From: Oxalobacteraceae bacterium
Lineage (GTDB): Bacteria; Pseudomonadota; Gammaproteobacteria; Burkholderiales; Burkholderiaceae_D
Direction of reading: 5' to 3'
DNA: 45,182 bases
Assembly: GCA_947464955.1 (NCBI GenBank)
Contig: CANHZI010000013.1
Coordinates: forward strand, 1-45,182
Below are positions 1 to 7,780 of this stretch, piece by piece. The first letter of the stretch is position 1. Each line of letters opens with the position of its first letter. A program made the position numbers and the translations under genes. A model generated the notes under the pieces. That model was not told the DNA's origin. It did not search any database and was given only the letters and a program-made list of their open reading frames with translations.

Positions 1-655
1 ACATGTCAGGATCAAGCAAGTCTAATAACTCACGAATCGGCTTGCGCAGCAAAGATTCCCCCTCTGCTGTCATGACCACCGTATATTTATTGTCAGCTTT
101 GAAGTAGGCAACATCATCGACCATAATGAGCTTGGTTTCGTTTCCGGAACTTGCGGTAAGCCAAACTAAATTGTCGCGACGGTTCGCATTACCCAGAATG
201 GATTCAGCGCTCGTTCCACCGAGTTTGGTCAACAACTCAGCCACCGCAGCCATCGCGTGTTGACCACTACCCACTTGCAAATTACTTTGTGCTTGGCGTT
301 GTTGGATACGTTCTATCGTTGCACATAAGCGATCATAGGTGACCGGTTTTAGCAGATAATCAACCGCCCCTTTTTCAAAGGCATCAATTGCATACTGATC
401 ATAGGCGGTGACAAAAACAATCTGCGTATGTGGACTTGCCTCGCGCATCGCCGTGGCAATTTCTATCCCGCTGAGGCCTGGCATGCGTATATCCAAAAAC
501 ACGAGGTCAGGCTGATGCTCAATAATCTCTTCAAGAGCACTAGCACCATCATCGCAGGCTGCAACAATTTCTAAACTTGGCCAGGCACGTTGAATTTGTT
601 CCAGCAAAGCTTCCCGCAATAAGCTCTCATCTTCGGCAACAACGCACTTAGTCAT
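1..655 (-). CDS. LytTR-family response regulator (3' end outside window)
   Basis: A cytoplasmic DNA-binding response regulator of the AlgR/LytR type. The reading frame starts at ATG 655 and runs off the left edge, giving the first 218 residues. A receiver domain occupies about residues 1-120: acidic pocket EDE at 8-10, phosphoacceptor Asp55 in LDIRMPG, Thr83, and the conserved Lys103-Pro104. A LytTR DNA-binding domain begins near residue 165, with the typical run ending FKADNKYTVV. Its first 8 bases (ATGACTAA) overlap the end of the upstream kinase gene, so the two are probably translationally coupled and form a cognate pair. Targets cannot be read from the sequence. In many Burkholderiales such pairs sit beside hemC; that gene, if present, would lie left of the window. 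Confidence 0.93.
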   Translation of the reverse strand, partial: MTKCVVAEDESLLREALLEQIQRAWPSLEIVAACDDGASALEEIIEHQPDLVFLDIRMPGLSGIEIATAMREASPHTQIVFVTAYDQYAIDAFEKGAVDYLLKPVTYDRLCATIERIQQRQAQSNLQVGSGQHAMAAVAELLTKLGGTSAESILGNANRRDNLVWLTASSGNETKLIMVDDVAYFKADNKYTVVMTAEGESLLRKPIRELLDLLDPDM

Positions 656-1901
656 GATGCTCTCCTCGCAAAAAACTTGTCGGCAAACTAATCGTTGCAG
701 CGACTCCGGAAGGAAAATTGGCAACGATGCTAAAGTGCGCATTACTACCATACGCTAATGCCAAACGTTCACGTACATTTCGCAAACCGATGCCTGTACC
801 TGCACTTTCCGCATTAAATCCGCGCCCATCATCAGCAACTGTAATCGCTACCATATTTTCGTGTGCACGTGCGATGACCCAGATCGTCCCTCCTCCGGAT
901 TTCGGTTCTATTCCATGTTTGATCGCATTTTCCACTAAGGTCTGTAACATCATGCTGGGAACTAAAATATTCTTTAAATAGTCAGGCACTTCGAACTGCA
1001 CATTTAAGCGCGATCCCATACGTATCTTCATGATATCGAGATAGGCTTTGGTGCGCTCTAGCTCTTCTCCAAGACTTGAAATAGCATCCTCGGTTTTGGG
1101 CAAGGAATGCCGCAAATAAGTAATCAAATTACCGAGCATTTCATCGGCCTTCGCTGGATCAGAGCGAGTCAGAAGCTGCGCGCTCGCCAAACTGTTGTAC
1201 AGAAAATGGGGCTCGACTTGGGCGTGCAATAGGTTGAGCTTGGCCACTGACAATTCTTTCTCGGTCAACGATTGCTTTACCGTTTCACGCTCTTGATTGC
1301 GCAAGTCACCGAGTCGCCGCGTCAAAGCACGGGTCAAGGCTAAGACATTATCGAGGTTGCTGGCGTGATCAAGAATAAACATGTCGGTCCAGGCAGGCCG
1401 AGCCGGTTCACAGATCAGGCTAATGGTGCTGGTGTCACCGTTTGGCGTCACGGTCGCATAAATCTGATTATCACCGCTCGACAACCAACGCAGGGCTGGA
1501 TGTAGGTTCTGAGCATCGGGGTAATACAACTTACTACGCCTCGCTTTCGCTCTCACTTGCAAGCTATCTGACGCACTCTCAAGCTGATCGACTTCAGGAA
1601 AATCACGTATCGAGGCTTCCAACAGCTCAAAGGCCTCATTCGCATTTAAGGGGAGATCTAGTACGCGACGATGACGATTCGATAGCGTTTCTAGGCTTAC
1701 CTTTTGATCGAGTAATCGCACGCGACGAATATGAGACATCGCCACCACCATCGCGATACCAATCGAAATAAAGGTCAGAATTTGAAAAACATCAGGCGGA
1801 TCACGCTTCACCACCCCAACGAACAAAAACAGCATCACCAACAGCCAAATCAGGCCCCATGCAGCGCCGGTGCGCAAAATAAAAAAGAAACTAGCAAACA
1901 T
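648..1901 (-). CDS. LytS/AlgZ-type sensor histidine kinase
   Basis: An inner-membrane sensor kinase expected to phosphorylate the adjacent LytTR regulator. Two hydrophobic segments (about residues 13-31 and 39-57) anchor the N-terminus; the following 150 residues match no sensor domain I can name. The His_kinase domain carries the phosphoacceptor His232 in VEPHFLYN, the hallmark of the LytS/AlgZ class. The ATPase domain shows an N box (Asn325, ENAIKHG), DDGRG at 357-361 and GTGIGL at 368-373. All catalytic elements are intact. ATG 1901 has GGAG five bases upstream. The gene overlaps the regulator by 8 bases and is divergent from the hydrolase gene at 2115. The signal sensed is unknown. Confidence 0.93.
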   Translation of the reverse strand: MFASFFFILRTGAAWGLIWLLVMLFLFVGVVKRDPPDVFQILTFISIGIAMVVAMSHIRRVRLLDQKVSLETLSNRHRRVLDLPLNANEAFELLEASIRDFPEVDQLESASDSLQVRAKARRSKLYYPDAQNLHPALRWLSSGDNQIYATVTPNGDTSTISLICEPARPAWTDMFILDHASNLDNVLALTRALTRRLGDLRNQERETVKQSLTEKELSVAKLNLLHAQVEPHFLYNSLASAQLLTRSDPAKADEMLGNLITYLRHSLPKTEDAISSLGEELERTKAYLDIMKIRMGSRLNVQFEVPDYLKNILVPSMMLQTLVENAIKHGIEPKSGGGTIWVIARAHENMVAITVADDGRGFNAESAGTGIGLRNVRERLALAYGSNAHFSIVANFPSGVAATISLPTSFLRGEHHD

Positions 1902-2033
1902 ATGATCTCCGATTAAGTTGAATGCACTCAGAGTAATTCTCTACAATTGAATATTCATCTGGTTTCCGACGAAACCCAAAAAATGGTGACGAAACCAAAC
2001 GACTTCATCTATGCGCCTCTGCTTGCGTGCAAA

Positions 2034-2062
2034 TTGCCGAAGAAAGTTATCTACTTTAAAAT
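2034..2062 (+). promoter_or_regulatory. Candidate sigma70 promoter for the MBL-fold gene
   Basis: TTGCCG (2034-2039) and TAAAAT (2057-2062) are separated by exactly 17 bases. They lie about 50 bases upstream of ATG 2115, in the gap between divergent genes. This is a sequence match only. Confidence 0.45.
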
Positions 2063-2114
2063 ACATTTTCACCAATCTCGATAAACGCGATAATTTTGAA
2101 AAGGCTAGATCATC

Positions 2115-3092
2115 ATGATAACCAATCCACACCGTAGACAGTTCCTCGACCGACGCTTTTTTATGCTGTCCTCGTTCAGCGCCTACTTCATTCCCAGTTT
2201 CACACAAGCTTTAAACGTGGAAGCGGATACTGAAGTATCGAATGGCATGCGCTTGTTTTTGCTGGGTACCGCAGGTGGCCCTACGCCAAAAAAGAATCGC
2301 GCCGCGCCCTCACAGGTGATCGTGATCGAAGGTGAAGCATTTGTAATCGATTGCGGGAATGGCGTTGCACAGCAATTCGTCAAAGCAGGACTCAAGCTTT
2401 CTAGTCTGCGTCACATCTTTATCACGCATCACCATTCTGATCATAATGCCGATTATGGGAATTTGATGTTATTGGCATGGGCCGCAGATCTCAACCATGC
2501 GATTGACACCTATGGCCCTCAACCATTATCGCAAATGACTAAACTATTTCTACAAATGAATTCCTACGACATACGAACTAGGATAGAAGACGAAGGGAGA
2601 GCAGATCTGGCAAAAATGATTCATCCACACGAAATCAGCCGTGATGGCGTGATCTTCGATAATGGCCGCACCCAAGTCAGATGTGCGCGTGTAGTGCATC
2701 CACCAGTTAAGCCGTCGTTTGCTTACCGCTTTGACCATCAAGGGAAATCGATTGTGATTTCTGGCGATACCAGTTACTCGGAAAACTTAATCAAGCTTGC
2801 CGAAGGCGCCGATATTCTAGTTCACGAAGTCATGTACACAAAGGCGCTCGACAAGCTCTTAGCAAGCGAGGCACAAGCCACTCGACTCAAACAGCACCTC
2901 TTAGCGAGCCATAGCAATTTTGAACAAGTTGGTCGCGTCGCCACTGCAGCGAAAGTAAAAAAACTCGTTCTCTCGCATTTCGTTCCGGGTGATGATACAA
3001 GTATTGGTGACCAAGAATGGATAGATGGCGTGCGGCCCTACTTCGATGGAGAGATTATCGTTGCCCATGACTTAATGGAACTACGAGCATGA
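2115..3092 (+). CDS. MBL-fold metallohydrolase with N-terminal export signal
   Basis: A 325-residue metallo-beta-lactamase-fold hydrolase resembling the RNase Z/arylsulfatase branch. Metal-binding residues visible are HHHSDH at 105-110 (H-x-H-x-D-H plan), His195, Asp218 in ISGDTS, and His288 in LSHF, so a two-metal site is probably intact. The N-terminus has two Arg-Arg pairs (HRRQFLDRRFF) followed by a short hydrophobic stretch and then the mature domain from about residue 45. This looks like a Tat signal, which would place the protein in the periplasm. The substrate is unknown; RNase Z itself is cytoplasmic, so a tRNA-processing role is unlikely if it is exported. An inner start at Met17 would weaken the Tat case. 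It is divergent from the kinase and convergent with the TonB-like gene. Confidence 0.85.
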   Translation: MITNPHRRQFLDRRFFMLSSFSAYFIPSFTQALNVEADTEVSNGMRLFLLGTAGGPTPKKNRAAPSQVIVIEGEAFVIDCGNGVAQQFVKAGLKLSSLRHIFITHHHSDHNADYGNLMLLAWAADLNHAIDTYGPQPLSQMTKLFLQMNSYDIRTRIEDEGRADLAKMIHPHEISRDGVIFDNGRTQVRCARVVHPPVKPSFAYRFDHQGKSIVISGDTSYSENLIKLAEGADILVHEVMYTKALDKLLASEAQATRLKQHLLASHSNFEQVGRVATAAKVKKLVLSHFVPGDDTSIGDQEWIDGVRPYFDGEIIVAHDLMELRA

Positions 3093-3110
3093 ACTTCGAT
3101 GGGCCTCGCT

Positions 3111-3644
3111 CTATTCCCCTAACTGAGGCAAGGAGATAGTCCGAAGTTGAAATCTACCGTCATTGTTGAACAGCCAGGTCTCTAGCAGTTCTAGCTTACC
3201 TTGCTTTAACAGGCTGGTCGAAGGAATGGGAAATGGTTGCGCCAATAAGATGCTTTGCATGGCTGTCGTTTCTGTGACTTTATCTTTGTTACTGCGGACC
3301 AGTTCACGAGAAATCAGGTTGCCACGAGCATCAATACTAAACTTAAGCACAACCACTGATCGCAATAGTGCTTGTGGATTGGACACATAAATTTTATCTG
3401 AATTTTTTTGCGATATATGAACCGCCACTTCTCGAGCGTAGGCATTCAAATTTTTCGCTTGCGAGACTGGAGTATGTGCATTGAGTGGTGCAGTTGAACT
3501 CGGCATCTTTTTTTGAGGCTGTGCTTCATTCGATTTGGCTGCAGGTGGGACCGGTGCAGTGCTGGTGCAAGATACGAGGCCCAGACAGTAAATCACACAA
3601 AGTATGGAAGCTAAGACCAGCCGTATTGATTGCTGCACTCGCAT
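3111..3644 (-). CDS. Lipoprotein with TonB-like C-terminal domain
   Basis: A predicted 177-residue lipoprotein. The start was set at ATG 3644 because GGAGG lies five bases upstream of it; an ATG four codons earlier has no such site. The signal peptide ends in the lipobox LVSC (Cys26). Thr at +2 predicts an outer-membrane destination. A Pro/Ala/Gln-rich linker (about 30-65) leads to a TonB_C-like domain: the VVVLKFSIDARGNLIS segment and the helix with AMQSILLAQPFPIP are typical. Unlike classical TonB it has no uncleaved inner-membrane anchor, and no exbB or exbD lies nearby, so energising a receptor is doubtful. It is the last gene of the minus-strand run, 42 bases after the ankyrin gene. Function unknown. 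Confidence 0.8.
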   Translation of the reverse strand: MRVQQSIRLVLASILCVIYCLGLVSCTSTAPVPPAAKSNEAQPQKKMPSSTAPLNAHTPVSQAKNLNAYAREVAVHISQKNSDKIYVSNPQALLRSVVVLKFSIDARGNLISRELVRSNKDKVTETTAMQSILLAQPFPIPSTSLLKQGKLELLETWLFNNDGRFQLRTISLPQLGE

Positions 3645-3686
3645 TTGCACCTCCATGGTTCGCAGACATTAATTCAGAATGTTCTT

Positions 3687-4424
3687 TTACTTTGATTGCA
3701 TTTGCTGTTGTAAGTACTTGGCAATTTCATTCATTCCCGCTTCTTTAGCAAAATCAAGTGCGGTCAGTCCCAACAAGTTCTTTAAAGCGAGATCTGCGCC
3801 CTCTTGCACAAGCAATCTTACCGGAGCTAGATCACCTTTGCGAGCCGCCATCATTAACGGTGTGGTCTTATTTGGCGATTCTGCATCGATGTAGGCTGAA
3901 TGTTCTAATAAGACCGCAATTATCTGCTCATCACCAACAGCCGCTGCGTAATGTAACGCCGTCCAACCGACTTGATTGATCTGCGCACCAGCGAAAATCA
4001 GTTCACTCAACCAGTCTACCTTCCCCAAATAAGCGGCCAACATGATCGCTGTATCACCATTTTTAGCGCGTGCATCGAGATTGATCTGTGGATGGAAAAG
4101 GAGAAATTCAAAAACCTTGTATGAATCTTCACGGATAGCCAACATTAAAGCTGTTTCACCGCGATCGGATTCTGACACATTGGGATTAAACCCTTGCTCC
4201 ATCATTTTTTTGATGGTCTTAACATCGTCAAATCGGGCCGCCTTTAAGAATTGCTCTTGTAGTTTTTGTTCGGGGCTAATCGTTTGCAACATCTGAGCTT
4301 GTGCCTCGTTGAACTGCCCCGCTGCAAACAGCAAAGGCCAACAAAGCAAAAGAAGTCGTAGAAATTGTTGATTGAAGCAACGAGCGAGCTCCATGGCGTT
4401 GCGCGTAAAATCGAATCGCCACAT
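3687..4424 (-). CDS. Ankyrin-repeat protein, probably exported
   Basis: A 245-residue protein made of tandem ankyrin repeats from about residue 55 to the end. Repeat hallmarks include GETALMLAIRE, GDTAIMLAAYLG, GWTALHYAAAVGD, KTTPLMMAARKGD and GLTALDFAKEAG. Such repeats form a protein-binding scaffold with no catalysis. The N-terminus has a hydrophobic leucine-rich segment (about 21-34) and an Ala-Gln-Ala site near residue 43, suggesting Sec export. ATG 4424 is preceded by GAGG overlapping the tatD stop codon (TGAGGA), which supports this start over Met11. The 9-base gap to tatD suggests coupled translation. In many betaproteobacteria an ankyrin gene of this kind also follows a tatD-family gene. 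The partner is unknown. Confidence 0.85.
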   Translation of the reverse strand: MWRFDFTRNAMELARCFNQQFLRLLLLCWPLLFAAGQFNEAQAQMLQTISPEQKLQEQFLKAARFDDVKTIKKMMEQGFNPNVSESDRGETALMLAIREDSYKVFEFLLFHPQINLDARAKNGDTAIMLAAYLGKVDWLSELIFAGAQINQVGWTALHYAAAVGDEQIIAVLLEHSAYIDAESPNKTTPLMMAARKGDLAPVRLLVQEGADLALKNLLGLTALDFAKEAGMNEIAKYLQQQMQSK

Positions 4425-4433
4425 GGGGTGTCC

Positions 4434-5222
4434 TCAGGCGCCTATAGGCGCAATTCGAAACAAATCAAAGAAATTTTGAGATGTCACCTCTTGCACCTGC
4501 TTCAGCGGTAGCTCTTTGAGATCTGCTAAAAATTCACCAACATGGCGCACGAATGCGGGCTCGTTCATCTTGCCACGATGCGGAGCCGGTGCTAAGTAAG
4601 GCGAATCGGTTTCAATCAAAATCCGGTCGAGTGGTAATGCTTTCGCCACGGCTTGTAAGTCTTTCGCACTCTTGAAAGTTAAGATGCCAGAGAATGAGAT
4701 GTAAAAGCCCATCTCAACTGCCGCCAACGCGACATCCAAAGACTCGGTAAAACAATGCATCACACCGGCAACACCGCCTTGATCCGTGCCGGCGCCTTCT
4801 TCCCGCATGATGCGTATCGTGTCTTCGGCCGCTGCACGCGTGTGAATAATCAGAGGCTTTTTCGACAAGCGGGAGGCGCGAATATGTTGACGGAAACGTT
4901 CACGCTGCCATTCAAGATCGCCTTTCAAACGAAAATAATCTAAACCGGTCTCACCGATGGCGATGATTTTAGGGTGATCAGACAATTCGACTAGACGCTC
5001 AGCACTAGGGTCTTCCGTATTTTCATAATCAGGATGCACACCAACGGAGGCATAGATATGCGGATATTGTTCGGCCAGTGCCAAGACTTGCGGGAAATCT
5101 GGAAGGTCTACCGAGACGCACAAGGCATGTGTCACACCATTATCTTGCATGCGCTGCAGCAGTGCTGGCATTTGTTCTGCAAGCTCAGGAAAATTAATAT
5201 GACAGTGAGAATCGATATACAT
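4434..5222 (-). CDS. TatD-family metal-dependent hydrolase (YcfH type)
   Basis: A cytoplasmic TIM-barrel hydrolase of the TatD DNase family, 262 residues, full family length. The metal-site residues are all present: His6 and His8 (DSHCH), Glu91 (GETGLD), His127 (IIHTR), His156 (MHCF) and Asp206 (ETDSPYLAP). Family members have 3'-5' DNase activity in vitro and are linked to DNA repair or D-aminoacyl hydrolysis; the real substrate here is not shown. It starts 26 bases after lpxB and precedes the ankyrin gene by 9 bases, so it is probably read through from the lipid A operon. There is no strong Shine-Dalgarno sequence before ATG 5222. Confidence 0.92.
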   Translation of the reverse strand: MYIDSHCHINFPELAEQMPALLQRMQDNGVTHALCVSVDLPDFPQVLALAEQYPHIYASVGVHPDYENTEDPSAERLVELSDHPKIIAIGETGLDYFRLKGDLEWQRERFRQHIRASRLSKKPLIIHTRAAAEDTIRIMREEGAGTDQGGVAGVMHCFTESLDVALAAVEMGFYISFSGILTFKSAKDLQAVAKALPLDRILIETDSPYLAPAPHRGKMNEPAFVRHVGEFLADLKELPLKQVQEVTSQNFFDLFRIAPIGA

Positions 5223-5248
5223 AGCAAGACAAACAAAAAAACTAAATG

Positions 5249-6406
5249 TTAGGAGCGTTTATGTTGGGCGATCACGTCCAATACCGCTTGTGAAGATAGG
5301 CTTGCAGTGTCCCGCAACAAGCTGTGATGCATATCGACAAAGCGTTGCTCTAGGTTCTGACGTAAGACATCATCGCTTAATTGCTTCCACAACGCTTCTG
5401 CCATAGCGGCGGGTGTCGCGGCAGACTGCAAGAACTCAGGAACAAGAAAATCTTCAGCCAAAATATTTGGCAAACCAACCCAAGCTTGATAGCCCATATG
5501 TTTCAACACATGCCACGATGCTGCCATCATTTTATAGGCGATCACCATTGGTTTTTTGAACAAGGCAACTTCAAGTGAAGCGGTGCCGGAAGCAACTAGA
5601 ACAGCATCGGCGGCTGCGATCGCGGTATGAGACTTGCCATCCATCAGTAAGATTGGGACATCTTCGAGTTTCGCTTGTAGCACAAGGTCAATGTAGTAGG
5701 CGCGTTGCTTTTGACCGGCCATCGGCACCAGTATTTGCAGATGGGGATCACGCTCCAACAGCAGTTTGGCCGTTTGAACGAAGGCTTCTGTGTTGTACTT
5801 CAATTCTGACATGCGGCTGCCTGGCATGATCGTGACCACGCGCGCATCCGGTTCTAAGCCAAGCTCTTCACGTGCTGCAGCGACATCCGGCTTCATCGGT
5901 ATCACTTGCGCCAAAGGATGACCAACGTAAGTGGCCGGTATGCCTGCCTTGCGATAAATTTCTTCTTCAAACGGGAAGATCAACAGCATATGAGAAACAG
6001 CCTGCGCAATCTTATTGATGCGACCTCCACGCCAAGCCCAAATCGAGGGGCTGATGTAGTGCATCGTAGGAATACCGGCCTGCTTGAGTTGAATTTCCAA
6101 ATCTAGATTAAAGTCAGGCGCATCGACACCAATAAAGACGTCGGGCCTTTCATCTAATAGTTGCTGCATTAAGCGTTTGCGAATACCAGAGATTTCACGG
6201 TAGTGCATTAGCACTTCAAATAATCCACGTACGGATAACTTCTCCATCGGGAAATCACTGACGAAGCCCGACTCTGCCATACGTGGACCACCGATACCAT
6301 GCATGAGCGAATCCGGCAAACGAGGACGCAATCCAGACAATAATCGGGCAGCCAACATGTCTCCGGAAGTTTCTCCGGCAACCATCGAGATAATCGGGCG
6401 TGTCAA
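5249..6406 (-). CDS. lpxB: Lipid-A-disaccharide synthase
   Basis: Joins UDP-2,3-diacylglucosamine and lipid X to form the lipid A disaccharide at the inner face of the inner membrane. The GT19 family pattern is clear: MVAGETSGDMLAARLL near the N-terminus, GIGGPRM, GVDAPDFNL, YISPSIWAWR, YVGHPL and MPGSR. Length is 385 residues, close to the E. coli enzyme. The frame opens with TTG codons at 6412 and 6406. I chose TTG 6406 because GAAGAG lies six bases before it, whereas it abuts 6412. The gene follows lpxA closely and precedes tatD. In many relatives rnhB comes next; it is absent here. Confidence 0.97.
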   Translation of the reverse strand: MTRPIISMVAGETSGDMLAARLLSGLRPRLPDSLMHGIGGPRMAESGFVSDFPMEKLSVRGLFEVLMHYREISGIRKRLMQQLLDERPDVFIGVDAPDFNLDLEIQLKQAGIPTMHYISPSIWAWRGGRINKIAQAVSHMLLIFPFEEEIYRKAGIPATYVGHPLAQVIPMKPDVAAAREELGLEPDARVVTIMPGSRMSELKYNTEAFVQTAKLLLERDPHLQILVPMAGQKQRAYYIDLVLQAKLEDVPILLMDGKSHTAIAAADAVLVASGTASLEVALFKKPMVIAYKMMAASWHVLKHMGYQAWVGLPNILAEDFLVPEFLQSAATPAAMAEALWKQLSDDVLRQNLEQRFVDMHHSLLRDTASLSSQAVLDVIAQHKRS

Positions 6407-6436
6407 TGTCAACTCTTCAGAAAAATGGGCCGGCTA

Positions 6437-7225
6437 TTAACGCACGATACCGCGTGTTGAAGTATCGAGGAAACTACGCATTAACTGAACGTGCTGAGCT
6501 ACATCAGCCGGCGCCTGCGCGATCTCTTGCTCCAAGGCTGATTTTGCTTCATCAAGCGTGAGACCGGACTTATACAAAGTTTTATAGGCTTGGCGAATTG
6601 CCGAGATTTGTTCACGACTAAAGCCACGACGCTTCAAGCCTTCGATATTAATGCCGTGCGCGGCCGCAGGATTGCCATTCAAAATCACGAAAGGAGGCAC
6701 GTCTTGAGTCAGGCTCGTCGACATCCCAACCATGGCATGTGCACCAATCTTGCAGAATTGATGAACATTCGAGAAACCACCGAGAATAACCCAATCGCCA
6801 ATGTGCACATGACCTGCCAATGCCGCATTATTGGCAAAAATGGTGCGATTGCCGACGTGGCAATCATGGGCAATATGAACGTAGGCCATGATCCAGTTAT
6901 CACTACCTACACGCGTCACACCACCATCTTGAACTGTGCCTAGATTAAATGTACAGAACTCACGAACAAGGTTTCGATCACCAATTTCTAACAGTGTCGG
7001 TTCACCCGCATATTTCTTATCTTGCGGAGCCGCACCGATCGAAGAAAATTGAAAGAATTGGTTATCCTTACCGATCGTCGTATGGCCTTCAATCACCACA
7101 TGCGGCCCAATCTTGGTACCAGCATCGATACGCACGTTCGGTCCAATAATTGAATATGCACCTACCTCAACCGAGGAGTCCAGTTGCGCCTTAGGATCAA
7201 CAATTGCGGTGGAATGAATAGCCAT
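6437..7225 (-). CDS. lpxA: UDP-N-acetylglucosamine O-acyltransferase
   Basis: Catalyses the first lipid A step, transferring a 3-hydroxyacyl chain from ACP to UDP-GlcNAc in the cytoplasm. The 262-residue protein has a left-handed beta-helix of hexapeptide repeats followed by the C-terminal helical domain ([14 protein letters not shown]). Catalytic His120 sits in [10 protein letters not shown], with His117, His139 and His155 also conserved. Position 168 is Met where E. coli LpxA has Gly173; this site sets acyl length, and Met favours C10 (see findings). GGAG six bases before ATG 7225 lies at the end of fabZ. Only one base separates the two genes, so they are probably coupled. Confidence 0.97.
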   Translation of the reverse strand: MAIHSTAIVDPKAQLDSSVEVGAYSIIGPNVRIDAGTKIGPHVVIEGHTTIGKDNQFFQFSSIGAAPQDKKYAGEPTLLEIGDRNLVREFCTFNLGTVQDGGVTRVGSDNWIMAYVHIAHDCHVGNRTIFANNAALAGHVHIGDWVILGGFSNVHQFCKIGAHAMVGMSTSLTQDVPPFVILNGNPAAAHGINIEGLKRRGFSREQISAIRQAYKTLYKSGLTLDEAKSALEQEIAQAPADVAQHVQLMRSFLDTSTRGIVR

Positions 7226-7226
7226 A

Positions 7227-7736
7227 TTATTCTCCGGCAGGAGTTTCAGAATTTGCAGCTGGCGCGGCTTTCACTTCATCATTGGCCGTGCGCAATGTAC
7301 ACATCAACTCAGCTTCAACAGCCAGCTGACCATCAACTGTGGCTACGGCTTTGTATTTCCAAATTCCACGTGCGACTCGCAAAATCTCAACGTCCATCTT
7401 CAGTTGATCGCCAGGGCCCACTGGACGTTTGAAACGTACATTATCAATACCCACAAAATACACAATCGTATTTTCATCTGGCTTTTGGCCCATCGTTAAA
7501 AACGACAAAATGGCAGCGGTTTGTGCCATCGCTTCTACCATCAAAACACCAGGCATCACCGGTTTATTTGGGAAGTGACCGTTGAAAAATTCTTCATTCG
7601 CCGTGACGTTCTTGATCGCGGTGATCGTCTTACCACTTTCCCAGGTCAATACGCGATCGACCAACAACATCGGATAACGATGCGGCAGATATTGTTTAAT
7701 CTGATTGATGTCCAGAGTTTTGCTGATGTTTTCCAT
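7227..7736 (-). CDS. fabZ: 3-hydroxyacyl-ACP dehydratase
   Basis: Dehydrates 3-hydroxyacyl-ACP in fatty acid elongation, competing with LpxA and LpxD for the same pool, which explains its place between them. It is a hot-dog fold protein with catalytic His54 ([13 protein letters not shown]) and Glu68 (VEAMAQ). The N-terminal [20 protein letters not shown] is diagnostic. At 169 residues it is about 20 longer than usual; the extra residues are a low-complexity Ala/Pro/Glu C-terminal tail. The protein is soluble and usually hexameric. It lies 44 bases after lpxD. Confidence 0.97.
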   Translation of the reverse strand: MENISKTLDINQIKQYLPHRYPMLLVDRVLTWESGKTITAIKNVTANEEFFNGHFPNKPVMPGVLMVEAMAQTAAILSFLTMGQKPDENTIVYFVGIDNVRFKRPVGPGDQLKMDVEILRVARGIWKYKAVATVDGQLAVEAELMCTLRTANDEVKAAPAANSETPAGE

Positions 7737-7780
7737 ATGCTTCTTTACTTATTTAAATAATCAAAATTGTTGCGTCTTAC

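Noticed and set aside
1941-2207. An 88-residue minus-strand open frame upstream of the kinase
   Set aside because: It overlaps the start of the hydrolase gene in antisense and shows no domain, signal or ribosome site.
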